Below, piece by piece: positions 29,918 through 37,988 of a stretch of DNA of 64,000 nt (position 1 is the first letter of the stretch; the number at the start of each line of letters is the position of its first letter). Under the pieces are notes generated by a model. That model was not told the origin of the DNA, did not search any database, and saw nothing but the letters and a program-made list of their open reading frames with translations. The translations under genes were made by a program, and so were the position numbers. The stretch is from Cryomorpha sp963741985 (GTDB taxonomy: Bacteria > Bacteroidota > Bacteroidia > Flavobacteriales_D > Cryomorphaceae), in assembly GCA_963741985.1 (NCBI GenBank), contig CAVUKD010000001.1, forward strand, positions 62,001-126,000, written 5' to 3'.

Positions 29918-30656
29918 TCAATTTGTGGTACAAAACCAGCAATTTATCCGGTTTTACGCCGAGATAGTAAAGGGTAAAAATGATACCATTGGCCCAGTTG
30001 ACGCGGACATATGAATTCTCTTCATACTTACGGGCAGATACCAGAATATCATCATCGAGAAGGGTGAAATTGTTTTTCTTTTTAGCGCGACGAATGATGT
30101 CATAGTCTTCCATTACAACATGATCAGTATCGTACCCGCCTATGGACTCAAAAAATGAATGTCGAATAAAAAGCGATTGGTCGCCACCGCGAAACAACAT
30201 AAACGGGAAACGGGTGAAGTAAGAATTAATTCGAAGCATTCCTTTGTTATTGTCAAATTTGAAGCGAAAAGATCCGAATGATGCTCCATTTTCCACCGCA
30301 CCCATTATTTTCTCAGCGTATCCCTTTGGCGGAAGAGTATCGGCATGCACGAAATAGAGAAGAGAAGCGGTGGCTTTTGCTGCGCCCTCATTGAGTTGTT
30401 TGGGACGCGACTTTTCATGAATGTTTAAGCATTTTGCCCCCAAATTGGCCGCTATTTCCAAGGTCGTATCTGTACTCCCGGCATCGGCTACGATAATCTC
30501 AATCGGAATTTTCGTTTCGCGCAAACGGTGAATGAGCCGAGCAATATGCCCAGCCTCGTTGAGAGTCGGAATAATTACCGAGATTTGATGAACAATTGGC
30601 TCGGTTATCGCTTTATCTATATGTTCTGTAGAAAATCTATTCTGCACCTTAATCAC
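29898..30656 (-). CDS. TIGR04283-type glycosyltransferase (GT2; arsenosugar-linked family)
   Basis: 252-aa GT-A fold glycosyltransferase. SVIIPTLNEAGHIARLI begins the nucleotide-sugar site, FVHADT is the DxD-like metal motif, and the acceptor-side signature is RGGDQSLFIRHSFFESIGGYD with VMEDYDIIRRAK. This pattern is that of the TIGR04283 family, annotated as arsenosugar biosynthesis. The start is a GTG, 36 bp from the divergent DUF547 gene, an often-seen partner. No ArsM-type methyltransferase or radical SAM protein is in the window, so the arsenosugar role is only a family label here. Confidence 0.85.
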   Translation of the reverse strand: MIKVQNRFSTEHIDKAITEPIVHQISVIIPTLNEAGHIARLIHRLRETKIPIEIIVADAGSTDTTLEIAANLGAKCLNIHEKSRPKQLNEGAAKATASLLYFVHADTLPPKGYAEKIMGAVENGASFGSFRFKFDNNKGMLRINSYFTRFPFMLFRGGDQSLFIRHSFFESIGGYDTDHVVMEDYDIIRRAKKKNNFTLLDDDILVSARKYEENSYVRVNWANGIIFTLYYLGVKPDKLLVLYHKLIKHPKA

Positions 30657-30692
30657 GTATCTTTACTACGACCTAAAATTAAATTCAGATTT

Positions 30693-31520
30693 ATGAAGAA
30701 CCTACTTATAGTTTTGATCATTACTTTTTCTTCCTATGGATGCATGCAGGCAAACCAAGCCGGTGACAATAATAAGGGAAAAGTAGCGCAAACTTCTGAA
30801 AAAGCAGATAAAATGTCGGATAACAACTCGAGTCTCTCCAATCCTGTGGATCATAAATTGTGGGACGAGCTCTTGCACGCCCATGTTAACGACAAAGGAT
30901 TGGTAGATTACCAAGGAATGATAGCGGACAGCACAAAGCTGAACAAATATCTCGACATGCTGAGTGTAAACCCACCGGATGAAGATATTTGGACAAAATC
31001 AGCGCAGCTCGCTTATTGGATCAATGCCTACAATGCATTTACCGTCCAACTGATTATCCGCAACTATCCTGAAAAGTCCATCAAAGATTTGGCAGGAGGT
31101 ATTCCTTTTGTAAATACTCCATGGGATATAAAATTTATCCACATCGGTGATAAAACCTACGATTTGAATAATCTTGAACACGGAATTATTCGCAAGCAAT
31201 TTGATGAAGAACGGATCCATTTTGCATTGGTGTGTGCCGCGATGTCGTGTCCGCCACTTCGAAATGAAGCCTACACTGCCGACAAACTCGATGCGCAGCT
31301 CAACGATCAGGCAACGACTTTCTTCAACGATCCTGCGAAAAATAAAATTTCAAAAGACAAAGCCGAGATATCTCCTATTCTGAAATGGTACGGTGGCGAT
31401 TTTAAGGACAAAGCTCCGAGCTTGCGTGCGTATGTGAATCAATACAGCAAAGTACAGATCAATCAAGGTGTTGATATTGGATTTACGGATTATAATTGGG
31501 AACTGAATGAGCAGAAGTAA
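30693..31520 (+). CDS. DUF547 lipoprotein
   Basis: 275 aa starting at the ATG before MKNLLIVLIITFSSYGC, a signal peptide with lipobox (SSYGC). A polar linker follows, then a DUF547 domain: WDELLHAHVNDKGLVDYQG, AYWINAYNAFTVQLII, DLNNLEHGIIRKQF and the conserved FALVCAAMSCPPLRNEAY with its two cysteines. DUF547 is thought to be thiol-protease-like, but activity is not shown. It is divergent from the TIGR04283 glycosyltransferase across 36 bp. An upstream in-frame extension to 30528 lies inside that gene and is rejected. Confidence 0.87.
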   Translation: MKNLLIVLIITFSSYGCMQANQAGDNNKGKVAQTSEKADKMSDNNSSLSNPVDHKLWDELLHAHVNDKGLVDYQGMIADSTKLNKYLDMLSVNPPDEDIWTKSAQLAYWINAYNAFTVQLIIRNYPEKSIKDLAGGIPFVNTPWDIKFIHIGDKTYDLNNLEHGIIRKQFDEERIHFALVCAAMSCPPLRNEAYTADKLDAQLNDQATTFFNDPAKNKISKDKAEISPILKWYGGDFKDKAPSLRAYVNQYSKVQINQGVDIGFTDYNWELNEQK

Positions 31521-31654
31521 TTTTCGGCTGCAAGCTTTTAGCTGTAAACTGCAAGAATGCGGGGTACAGTTGAGTTAATTCGCCGCAAGAACTGTCAAGA
31601 GTCTCGAATCACAAGCCACGAGAAAAATGGAGATGGAAGCTAATAGCTAACCTC

Positions 31655-32242
31655 TCACTCCCCCAACCCTTTTCCGTTCAAAATATCCGGGATACTTTTC
31701 TCCACGCGTGAGGTGCGGGTTTTGGATTGTTTGGCTCCACCAAAATGAAGCAGGTATCCCCGCTTGCGTCCCGGAGTGAGTTCTTCGAAGGCTTTCTTGA
31801 GAATTGGCATCTCATCAAGTTTTTCCTGAAACTCTTCTGGAATTTCATATTCGGAAGTCTTTTTCAAGTCAACTTTCAGTCCCGCTTTTTCTACTTCCAC
31901 AGCTTCATATATGTAGGCTTTTAGTTTCGGTTTTAGATTCATTATTTCGCTTACTTCCGTAAAACGAATCTGGCGTGCAGATTGCACATTTTTGGTTTGC
32001 TGGATGAGCAGATCGTCGGTATCTTTTAACAATACCCCTTTGTGAAAAAGAATGGCGCAATATTCCTTGAATGCGTGGATTAGTAGAATATTGGAGTCGT
32101 GCCAGGTGTAACAAGGAACTCCCCATTTCAATTCTTCGGTTAGCCCGCAGTCGAGAATTATACTTCGTAATTTCTCCAATTCTTCCTGCCATTTTTTTGC
32201 TTTCGCAAAAAAGAAATCAACTTTTGGATTCGCACCTTTCAT
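31655..32242 (-). CDS. YdeI/DUF1801-type protein
   Basis: 195 aa. The N-terminal two thirds are a DUF1801 domain (LRSIILDCGLTEELKWGVPCYTW, then NILLIHAFKEYCAILFHKGVLL), and the rest is the helical C-terminal part typical of YdeI (FEELTPGRKRGYLLHFGGAKQSKTRTSRVEK). YdeI-family proteins are linked to peptide or bacteriocin tolerance in some bacteria, but the mechanism is not known. There is no signal peptide. It is isolated, with about 150-bp gaps on both sides. Confidence 0.85.
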   Translation of the reverse strand: MKGANPKVDFFFAKAKKWQEELEKLRSIILDCGLTEELKWGVPCYTWHDSNILLIHAFKEYCAILFHKGVLLKDTDDLLIQQTKNVQSARQIRFTEVSEIMNLKPKLKAYIYEAVEVEKAGLKVDLKKTSEYEIPEEFQEKLDEMPILKKAFEELTPGRKRGYLLHFGGAKQSKTRTSRVEKSIPDILNGKGLGE

Positions 32243-32400
32243 TTTATTGACTGTTTAGATTATAAGTTAAGAAGATCATGGTTAATGAATTTCCGTAGCA
32301 TTGGCTGGAACGATTTGCTTGGTTCCTTTTGTGAAGGTTGAAATTTCCATAACGCTTTCTAACCTGAATGAATGATGCACTGATTTTTCAGCATCGCACG

Positions 32401-33336
32401 TCATCTCATCCACCTCTTTATTTCCCTTTTCGACATCTCCTGCGTAATAATCGAATCGGGTTGCACTCCGGTGTACATATTGCCTTGCTTCAATTGTTGG
32501 TTTTGCTGCTCCTTGGTACAAAAAACCAAAGGCACGCAGGCCATTTTCGCATTTAAGTCCAAACCATTCCTTGATTTTGTCTGTTCTGCATCATTGTAAT
32601 AGACTATAAAGCGAACGTGAAGGCCGGTAGTGTAATTGGCTCCGCCGGCAATGGCTATTGGATCGGAAGCTTCGACCTCCTGCCCGAGATGAACCAATGA
32701 TTCGCTTAACACCTGATATCTTGCAAAGGAGCAGTCTTGCTGGAATATTTCGATATAATTATCCTCGCTCGAATACACGTAACCGGAATACGCCAAACTC
32801 GAAGTGTCACGAACTCCACAAACCACACCCCGTCGGGCTGCAAATATAGTGTCGCCTTCCTCCATCTTAAATCCCACGGCGTAATAATCCTTCGGCTCAG
32901 GCGATCTATTGCTGATTTTCAAATAATCTATGGGAAAGGTTTCTGTTATTCTGTCCTTGCCCACGGGCAGTAAATAATTGAAATTCATATCGATTTCGGG
33001 ATCCATACAACCGGTGATATAGGCAATACTATATTGAAAACTGGAAGTCTGACTTGGATCGCCGGCCTCCAACGTAAAAAGATAGTTATTGCCGTGATGC
33101 ACTTCGGTAAGGAAAGGTAATTGTATGCGCCACTTAAGGTTTTTTAATTCTTGAAAATTTACTTCAAGTGTATAGGTACAATAATTCTCGTTTTCACAAT
33201 AAAATTTGTAATTACCTCTACTATCCGCGTCGTACCTAACCGTGATGCCATCCTGGGCACAAGCGTTTTGGTACATTCCTTGAAAGATGAAGAGAAGAAA
33301 AAAATATTTTAGCTGGCTATGCTTATAAAATTCCAT
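32401..33336 (-). CDS. Secreted M23-like (LytM) domain protein, catalytic residues degenerate
   Basis: 311 aa with a signal peptide (ends ACAQ). An N-terminal beta domain of about 110 residues precedes an M23-like domain at about 115-265, recognisable by DTIFAARRGVVCGVRD, YIEIFQQDCSFARYQVL, HLGQEVEASDPIAIAGG and GLHVRF. The zinc ligands are largely lost: the HxxxD region reads YYAVGF, the RYxHL His is Gln, and the final HxH is HVR. It is therefore probably not a peptidase. Such pseudo-enzymes can regulate amidases or bind glycans. A helical tail ends the protein. Neighbours are unrelated and the role is unknown. Confidence 0.75.
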   Translation of the reverse strand: MEFYKHSQLKYFFLLFIFQGMYQNACAQDGITVRYDADSRGNYKFYCENENYCTYTLEVNFQELKNLKWRIQLPFLTEVHHGNNYLFTLEAGDPSQTSSFQYSIAYITGCMDPEIDMNFNYLLPVGKDRITETFPIDYLKISNRSPEPKDYYAVGFKMEEGDTIFAARRGVVCGVRDTSSLAYSGYVYSSEDNYIEIFQQDCSFARYQVLSESLVHLGQEVEASDPIAIAGGANYTTGLHVRFIVYYNDAEQTKSRNGLDLNAKMACVPLVFCTKEQQNQQLKQGNMYTGVQPDSIITQEMSKREIKRWMR

Positions 33337-33489
33337 CGTCTGTGGGCACTTATGAGTTGCGAAGGTTTGGTGCTATTAATGGTTTTTTACAGAAGCACTA
33401 TATATCACAAATCCATCGCCATTTTGTGCTAACAATAATAAGAAAAATTGTAGAAATCGAAAAGATGAGTGATTTGATGGCAGAAGATT

Positions 33490-33624
33490 CTAATCTGAGA
33501 CAATCAACTTTTTAACTCCAGTTCCTTTCTCATTTTCCATCTGAAAGAAGTAAACTCCTTTCGGAAATTGACTCGGTTGGAGTTGTGCAATCCGGTTATC
33601 CAAATGTCCAAGTGAAAAATTCTA
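33490..33624 (-). pseudogene. Orphan T9SS type A sorting-domain remnant
   Basis: In one minus-strand frame a tail of about 43 residues reads ...LDNRIAQLQPSQFPKGVYFF, then QMENEKGTGVKKLIVSD and a stop at 33490. This is the C-terminal end of a type IX secretion type A sorting domain (PKGVYF-x-Q...G-x-x-x-KKL). A TAG immediately upstream (33622-33624) closes the frame, and the next gene ends at 33633, so the body of the protein is gone. The remainder of the 296-bp gap (33337-33489) shows no gene. Confidence 0.7.
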
Positions 33625-33632
33625 AACCCTTA

Positions 33633-34385
33633 TCAATTAATCAGAAAACCAAGCATAACCCCCAAACGATGTAAATCGGCCGAACCGGTGAAGCTGGTCC
33701 CACCTTCGAAAAGACTAAATCCATACCCATATTCAGCTCCATCGAGATGCACATAGCGATAGGTGAGATTTAATTGAAATGCAAAATGGAGATTGTTATA
33801 GACGACAAGTCCTATCCGGCCACCTAAAAAAGATCCTTTGTCGTAATTGTAGTTGTAGTACCAATTGTCAACATTGGTAGTGGATAGTGGTATCATGAAA
33901 CCACCATTTACGCCCACTATCGGACTGAATCGCTTATTTAGAATCTGGTAACTATAGTCGGCGTAAATGGGGATATACCAATTACCGGCGTATTTTTCCA
34001 TGCCCAAACCGATTCCGGGATGATGGCCATTTATCTTGTACCCATTTATCATATCATAGGCAAATGTTGGTTGCAGATCGCCGTATTCGCTTCTGCCAAA
34101 CTGGGGTCCGACCAATGAATTGTGGAAATATCCTTTTGATTTTATCTCAAAATCCTTTTTAATGACTTCATTATCGGCTATGTTCATGCTACTAATGTTA
34201 GCGGCAATTACGGTAAGTATCCTTCCGTCTAAGAGTTTGATCGTGGCGTGATCTTCAGGAATATATTCCGTAACATTTCCCTTGTAAAAGGAACCGTCTT
34301 TCAGACTTATAATATCGTACACTTCTTGCGCCCGCAGTGAAATAGTGCCAATACATAGCAGAACGAATGTGAATACGTGTTTCAT
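33633..34385 (-). CDS. Predicted outer-membrane beta-barrel protein
   Basis: 250 aa with a signal peptide (ends LRAQ). A short domain with YDIISLKDGSFYKGNVTEY and ATIKLLDGRILTV resembles the small beta module common at the N-terminus of Bacteroidetes outer-membrane proteins. The rest (about 90-250) alternates hydrophobic and polar residues with many aromatics, as in an 8-stranded barrel. It starts at the base after the LVIVD gene's stop, so the two are translationally adjacent. No specific function can be assigned. Confidence 0.75.
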   Translation of the reverse strand: MKHVFTFVLLCIGTISLRAQEVYDIISLKDGSFYKGNVTEYIPEDHATIKLLDGRILTVIAANISSMNIADNEVIKKDFEIKSKGYFHNSLVGPQFGRSEYGDLQPTFAYDMINGYKINGHHPGIGLGMEKYAGNWYIPIYADYSYQILNKRFSPIVGVNGGFMIPLSTTNVDNWYYNYNYDKGSFLGGRIGLVVYNNLHFAFQLNLTYRYVHLDGAEYGYGFSLFEGGTSFTGSADLHRLGVMLGFLIN

Positions 34386-35663
34386 TTAATGGGCAGGAAT
34401 TAAACTGAGTTCTGAAATAGCATTGGGGTCGGAATAATCATATTGATAAATCCCCTCTTTAGCCGACATAATCAATACATGATTAAACGGAATGACATCG
34501 TACGTCTCAATATTTTGATAATGCGAAATCAGATGGTCGGTAATAGTCAAATCGTTCTCCGCATCAAAGACTTTCAGACCATCGGTACCGTCGCAAATAA
34601 ATAAAGTATTGCCATCGATGCCAATACCGTGTGGATTGGTCAGGTCGTATTGGGCAAGTTGAGTTGGCGCAGTGTAATCGGTAATATCTATAACCAAAAG
34701 CCCGTTGGTAAAGCCGCCACATCCGGTACCCGTACGAATAGTAGCGTAAGCCCGATTGCCTTGCACCGCCACGGGGTCACAAGAAGTGATATGCGATATC
34801 TGACTTACATATTCGGGTGCAGCAGGATTATTCAAATTATAAATAATCATCCCTGAAGAAGTACCGAGAAAAAGGTGGTTGTTGTAAGGAAAAATGGTTT
34901 CGGCGTTCCAACCTACATTTGTCACCGAGCTCTGCTGTGGACAATTATTTCCCGAAAGGTCAAAGGAAGTAATGGATGACGGGCGAAGTACATAGAGATA
35001 ATCGCCTGAAACCGTAAATTGCGCCATGCTGCCGCCCATTCCGTTTCCGGAAATATTGCCGACGGCGGTTCCAATTTCATTTAATCCTCCATTACTCCAA
35101 GCAATATCCTCGTACATATAACTCTGATAAGGTTGTGCATCGCGTGATATTTCTTGTTGCGTCCAACCTGTGATCACCCCTTTTGCAGGATCGATTCCGA
35201 TAAAGGGCAGGCTTTCATCGTACCCTTTGACCATCGTCCAATTAGAGAAATCGAATGCATTAGGCACCCGGCACGATAAGGCAGGATGGGCGGGATCGCT
35301 GATATCAAAAGCCAGCAAATCATAATACGCATCGGCATAAAGTATATGGTTACGCACCGCAAGGTCCACGCAACCGGCTATGGAGAGAAAGGCCATATTC
35401 TGGGGTGATGATGGATTGGCATTGTCGAAGATATGAATGCCTTCGCCTCTTTCTACAATGAAGAGATAATTCTGATAGATGTAAATCTTACCGGGCTCCC
35501 TTAGGTCGCGCGGAGTCTCGGCGGCAATATCCATGGCTCTCCAGGTTTCGAGCGACATATATTCTGGTACGTTGGCTTGGTAGGTTTCGGTGTATTTGTC
35601 AGTACAGCTCTGTAAAGAGCCAAGAATTAGGACAATCAAAAAGGTTAACGATAGGTTTTTCAT
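34386..35663 (-). CDS. LVIVD-repeat beta-propeller lipoprotein
   Basis: 425 aa from the ATG at 35663, which gives a lipoprotein signal ending LGSLQSC. Beta-propeller repeats of the LVIVD type recur through the protein: IYQNYLFIVERGEGIHIFD, ADAYYDLLAFDISDPAHP, YLYVLRPSSITSFDLSG, GTSSGMIIYNLNNPAAP, TNGLLVIDITDYTAP and LKVFDAENDLTI. It is probably a surface or periplasmic lipoprotein. A longer in-frame frame to 35903 has no signal peptide at its start and is rejected. The barrel gene at 33633 is immediately downstream. The 246 bp upstream (35664-35909) show no gene. Confidence 0.85.
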   Translation of the reverse strand: MKNLSLTFLIVLILGSLQSCTDKYTETYQANVPEYMSLETWRAMDIAAETPRDLREPGKIYIYQNYLFIVERGEGIHIFDNANPSSPQNMAFLSIAGCVDLAVRNHILYADAYYDLLAFDISDPAHPALSCRVPNAFDFSNWTMVKGYDESLPFIGIDPAKGVITGWTQQEISRDAQPYQSYMYEDIAWSNGGLNEIGTAVGNISGNGMGGSMAQFTVSGDYLYVLRPSSITSFDLSGNNCPQQSSVTNVGWNAETIFPYNNHLFLGTSSGMIIYNLNNPAAPEYVSQISHITSCDPVAVQGNRAYATIRTGTGCGGFTNGLLVIDITDYTAPTQLAQYDLTNPHGIGIDGNTLFICDGTDGLKVFDAENDLTITDHLISHYQNIETYDVIPFNHVLIMSAKEGIYQYDYSDPNAISELSLIPAH

Positions 35664-35909
35664 GGGTTGGGATGTTCGTTTGGTTTTAAGATGCATTTGA
35701 ATAGAAAATGGTTGCACGGCGTTCGATACTGACGCTGCGGTTAGCTTTAAAAATGCACTCACTAATTTTTTCTGCACGGTGAACACAGAGCGGTGTTTGA
35801 CTAAAGGGTCAGAATATGTTTTTTGAGTTTTATTCTTTTCTCCGTAAATTTTTCTTTGTGACCTCTGTGTGAAGAGGTAGGCCCGTTCATTAACAGTAAT
35901 CATAAACTC

Positions 35910-37367
35910 TTAAAAAGAGACCACAGCTCCAAATCGCAATCCGGGCCAGAGATTTTGTTGAGAGTAGAAGTTGGGATTGCTGGTGTAATAATACCGCAGG
36001 AGCGATCCTTCGGCGTAAAGTCCAAAATGCTTGGTAAATTTAAAAGTCATTCCTAGGCCGGTATAGATATTGGCCTGGTTGCCTTGTTCATTTTTATTGC
36101 TGGTATCAGTCCCTGTCAATTCTCCGTTCAGAAATGTTTTGGAAGTGGTTTGCTGCCAGATTTGAATATCGTATGCATTGCCCAGAGTGGTATATGCGGA
36201 GAATTTTGGTTTATGGATAAAATCAAATTTGAGATAGGCGGGTATGGACAAATACCGATTCTGTGACTCGATCTCTAAACTTTGTTGACCTCCATAGGTG
36301 TACTCTGAGGATTTCCGCATCTGCAGATATCCCAGCCCCGTGCCAACGGCGAGGCGTTGTAAAAATTCAATTTCTCCATTTACTCCGTAATAAACGGGTG
36401 TGGAATAGGTCACGGATTCAGATAAAGCGGCAAATTCATTACTTACGCCGATTCCGACTGCTGTTCCGTCCGCATATGCAGAATAATCTGCATTGGTTTG
36501 ATCGGTACTTCCGCCAAATGCCAGTTGAGAACCTGCCAGGATAGAATATTCGTTGGATGCCCGTTTTTCTGTACCGTCATAAAATGGAGAACTCTTCACC
36601 TTCTTGTCTGTAACTTCACTTTTTGCAAAAGAAACGGTTCTCACCTGTCCCACCAAAACGGCTTCCGCCAAATCTATCTGGATATCGGAATCAATTATGG
36701 AAATGGCTTGTGCCTCTAACAGCTCACTTTCTAGTGGAACCAATTGAGGATTCAGGAATGCAGTGGAATTATTCAATGGATGAGCTTCTTTCTTAACGCT
36801 TCGCAAATCTGCGAGAATTTGATCTTCTTTGCCATCCATTGGCATGGATGCCGATTTAAAAGCACTTTCACTCGAAAGTTCACTATTTTCCGTTTGGGGT
36901 GTCGTTTCCGCAAAAGCTGAATTAGAAGGTTTCTCACTTGGTTTTGACTCATTAGGTGTCGCCGTTGGAGTTCGTGTTTTTGCAGGTGTATTGGATTCTT
37001 TTTGGTTTTCGGTTTTCACTTGTTTTTCGGCAAGGGATTTATCCACAGTGGTTCCAGGATATTTTACGTAAGTGAAAACAGCCAGAAGGAGAATGGAAGC
37101 AGCGGCACCAATCCACCACCAGGCCGCGGTGCGCCTACCCGAAGAAGGACGTAATACCGCATCGATACGATGCCACACATCCTTAGAAGGCTGTACCGCA
37201 TAAGATGCAAACTTTCCACTCAGCAATCCCTTTGCATTTCCGTAAGGAATACCCGCAGAAATAGCCTCCCAATTGGAATCATCTACAGGGTAGGTATAGT
37301 TTTCGAACTTCCTGTTCAAGTCATTATTTTCAGATTGCCTGTTCACTTCTTTTTTTTTCGTTTTCAA
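35910..37367 (-). CDS. Anti-sigma-like protein fused to an outer-membrane-type beta domain
   Basis: 485 aa. An N-terminal cytoplasmic segment (about 1-80) leads to a single membrane helix (TAAWWWIGAAASILLLAVFTYV, about 80-101). A Pro/Thr/Ser/Glu-rich periplasmic linker runs to about 250, followed by a C-terminal region (about 265-485) with barrel-type alternation that ends in an aromatic residue (GLRFGAVVSF). Position and topology suggest an anti-sigma factor for the ECF sigma encoded directly upstream. The given start is a TTG; a GTG at 37346 is as likely. Either overlaps the sigma gene's 3' end (38 or 17 bp), so the two are coupled. Confidence 0.75.
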   Translation of the reverse strand: MKTKKKEVNRQSENNDLNRKFENYTYPVDDSNWEAISAGIPYGNAKGLLSGKFASYAVQPSKDVWHRIDAVLRPSSGRRTAAWWWIGAAASILLLAVFTYVKYPGTTVDKSLAEKQVKTENQKESNTPAKTRTPTATPNESKPSEKPSNSAFAETTPQTENSELSSESAFKSASMPMDGKEDQILADLRSVKKEAHPLNNSTAFLNPQLVPLESELLEAQAISIIDSDIQIDLAEAVLVGQVRTVSFAKSEVTDKKVKSSPFYDGTEKRASNEYSILAGSQLAFGGSTDQTNADYSAYADGTAVGIGVSNEFAALSESVTYSTPVYYGVNGEIEFLQRLAVGTGLGYLQMRKSSEYTYGGQQSLEIESQNRYLSIPAYLKFDFIHKPKFSAYTTLGNAYDIQIWQQTTSKTFLNGELTGTDTSNKNEQGNQANIYTGLGMTFKFTKHFGLYAEGSLLRYYYTSNPNFYSQQNLWPGLRFGAVVSF

Positions 37368-37878
37368 TCATTTCCCGCAACATAGCTTTGCTTCGACTGT
37401 ATTGAGATTTACTTGTTCCTTCGTTGATGCCCAGTTGCTTTGCAATTTCGTGGTGTTTGTATCCTTCAATTGCGTAGAGGTTAAAAACGGTTCTAAATCC
37501 CATCGGCAGATTCTGTATTTTCTCCATCAGTTCATCTGCACTCATACTGCTCAGCACATCATCACTTACTTCTCTCAGATGCAGGTCGCTATTTTCAACA
37601 CGCACCAGTTGCACGTTTTTATTTTCGCGAAAGCGTTGCAGAGCCACATTAATCATTATCCGCCGTATCCATCCGCCCAAAGGTCCCGATCCGGAATATG
37701 AATCGAGGTGATTGTAGACACGGATAAAGCCTTCCTGGAGAACATCTTCAGCGTCGGCAACGCAGGAACAATAACGCATGCACACACCCATCATCTGCGG
37801 AGAATGCAGTTGATACAGTTTTTTCTGTGCACGGTAATCACCGCTTAAACACGCTTTCACCAGCGTTTTTTCATCCAT
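37330..37878 (-). CDS. ECF-type RNA polymerase sigma factor
   Basis: 182 aa. Region 2 is ACLSGDYRAQKKLYQLHSPQMMGVCMRYCSCVADAEDVLQEGFIRVYNHLDSY in segments typical of ECF factors (the AEDVLQEGFIRVY core). Region 4 is the helix-turn-helix FNLYAIEGYKHHEIAKQLGINEGTSKSQYSRSKAMLR. Its 3' end overlaps the next gene, which carries a membrane helix and is a likely anti-sigma factor. Upstream there is a 110-bp gap to the SulP gene. The target regulon is unknown. Confidence 0.9.
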   Translation of the reverse strand: MDEKTLVKACLSGDYRAQKKLYQLHSPQMMGVCMRYCSCVADAEDVLQEGFIRVYNHLDSYSGSGPLGGWIRRIMINVALQRFRENKNVQLVRVENSDLHLREVSDDVLSSMSADELMEKIQNLPMGFRTVFNLYAIEGYKHHEIAKQLGINEGTSKSQYSRSKAMLREMIENEKKRSEQAI

Positions 37879-37988
37879 TGGTTTTTCTGAGGCCTTCAGT
37901 TGGTTTTTTATTCCACTAAGGTAGTGATGCCGATTGGATCAAAAGGGTTGCACGGTGGTGGAAAAAAATTAGAGGTTGGAGCTTGGTC

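Noticed and set aside
32282..32521. 79-codon minus-strand ORF overlapping the M23-like gene's end
   Set aside because: It is in another frame of a supported gene and has no recognisable features.
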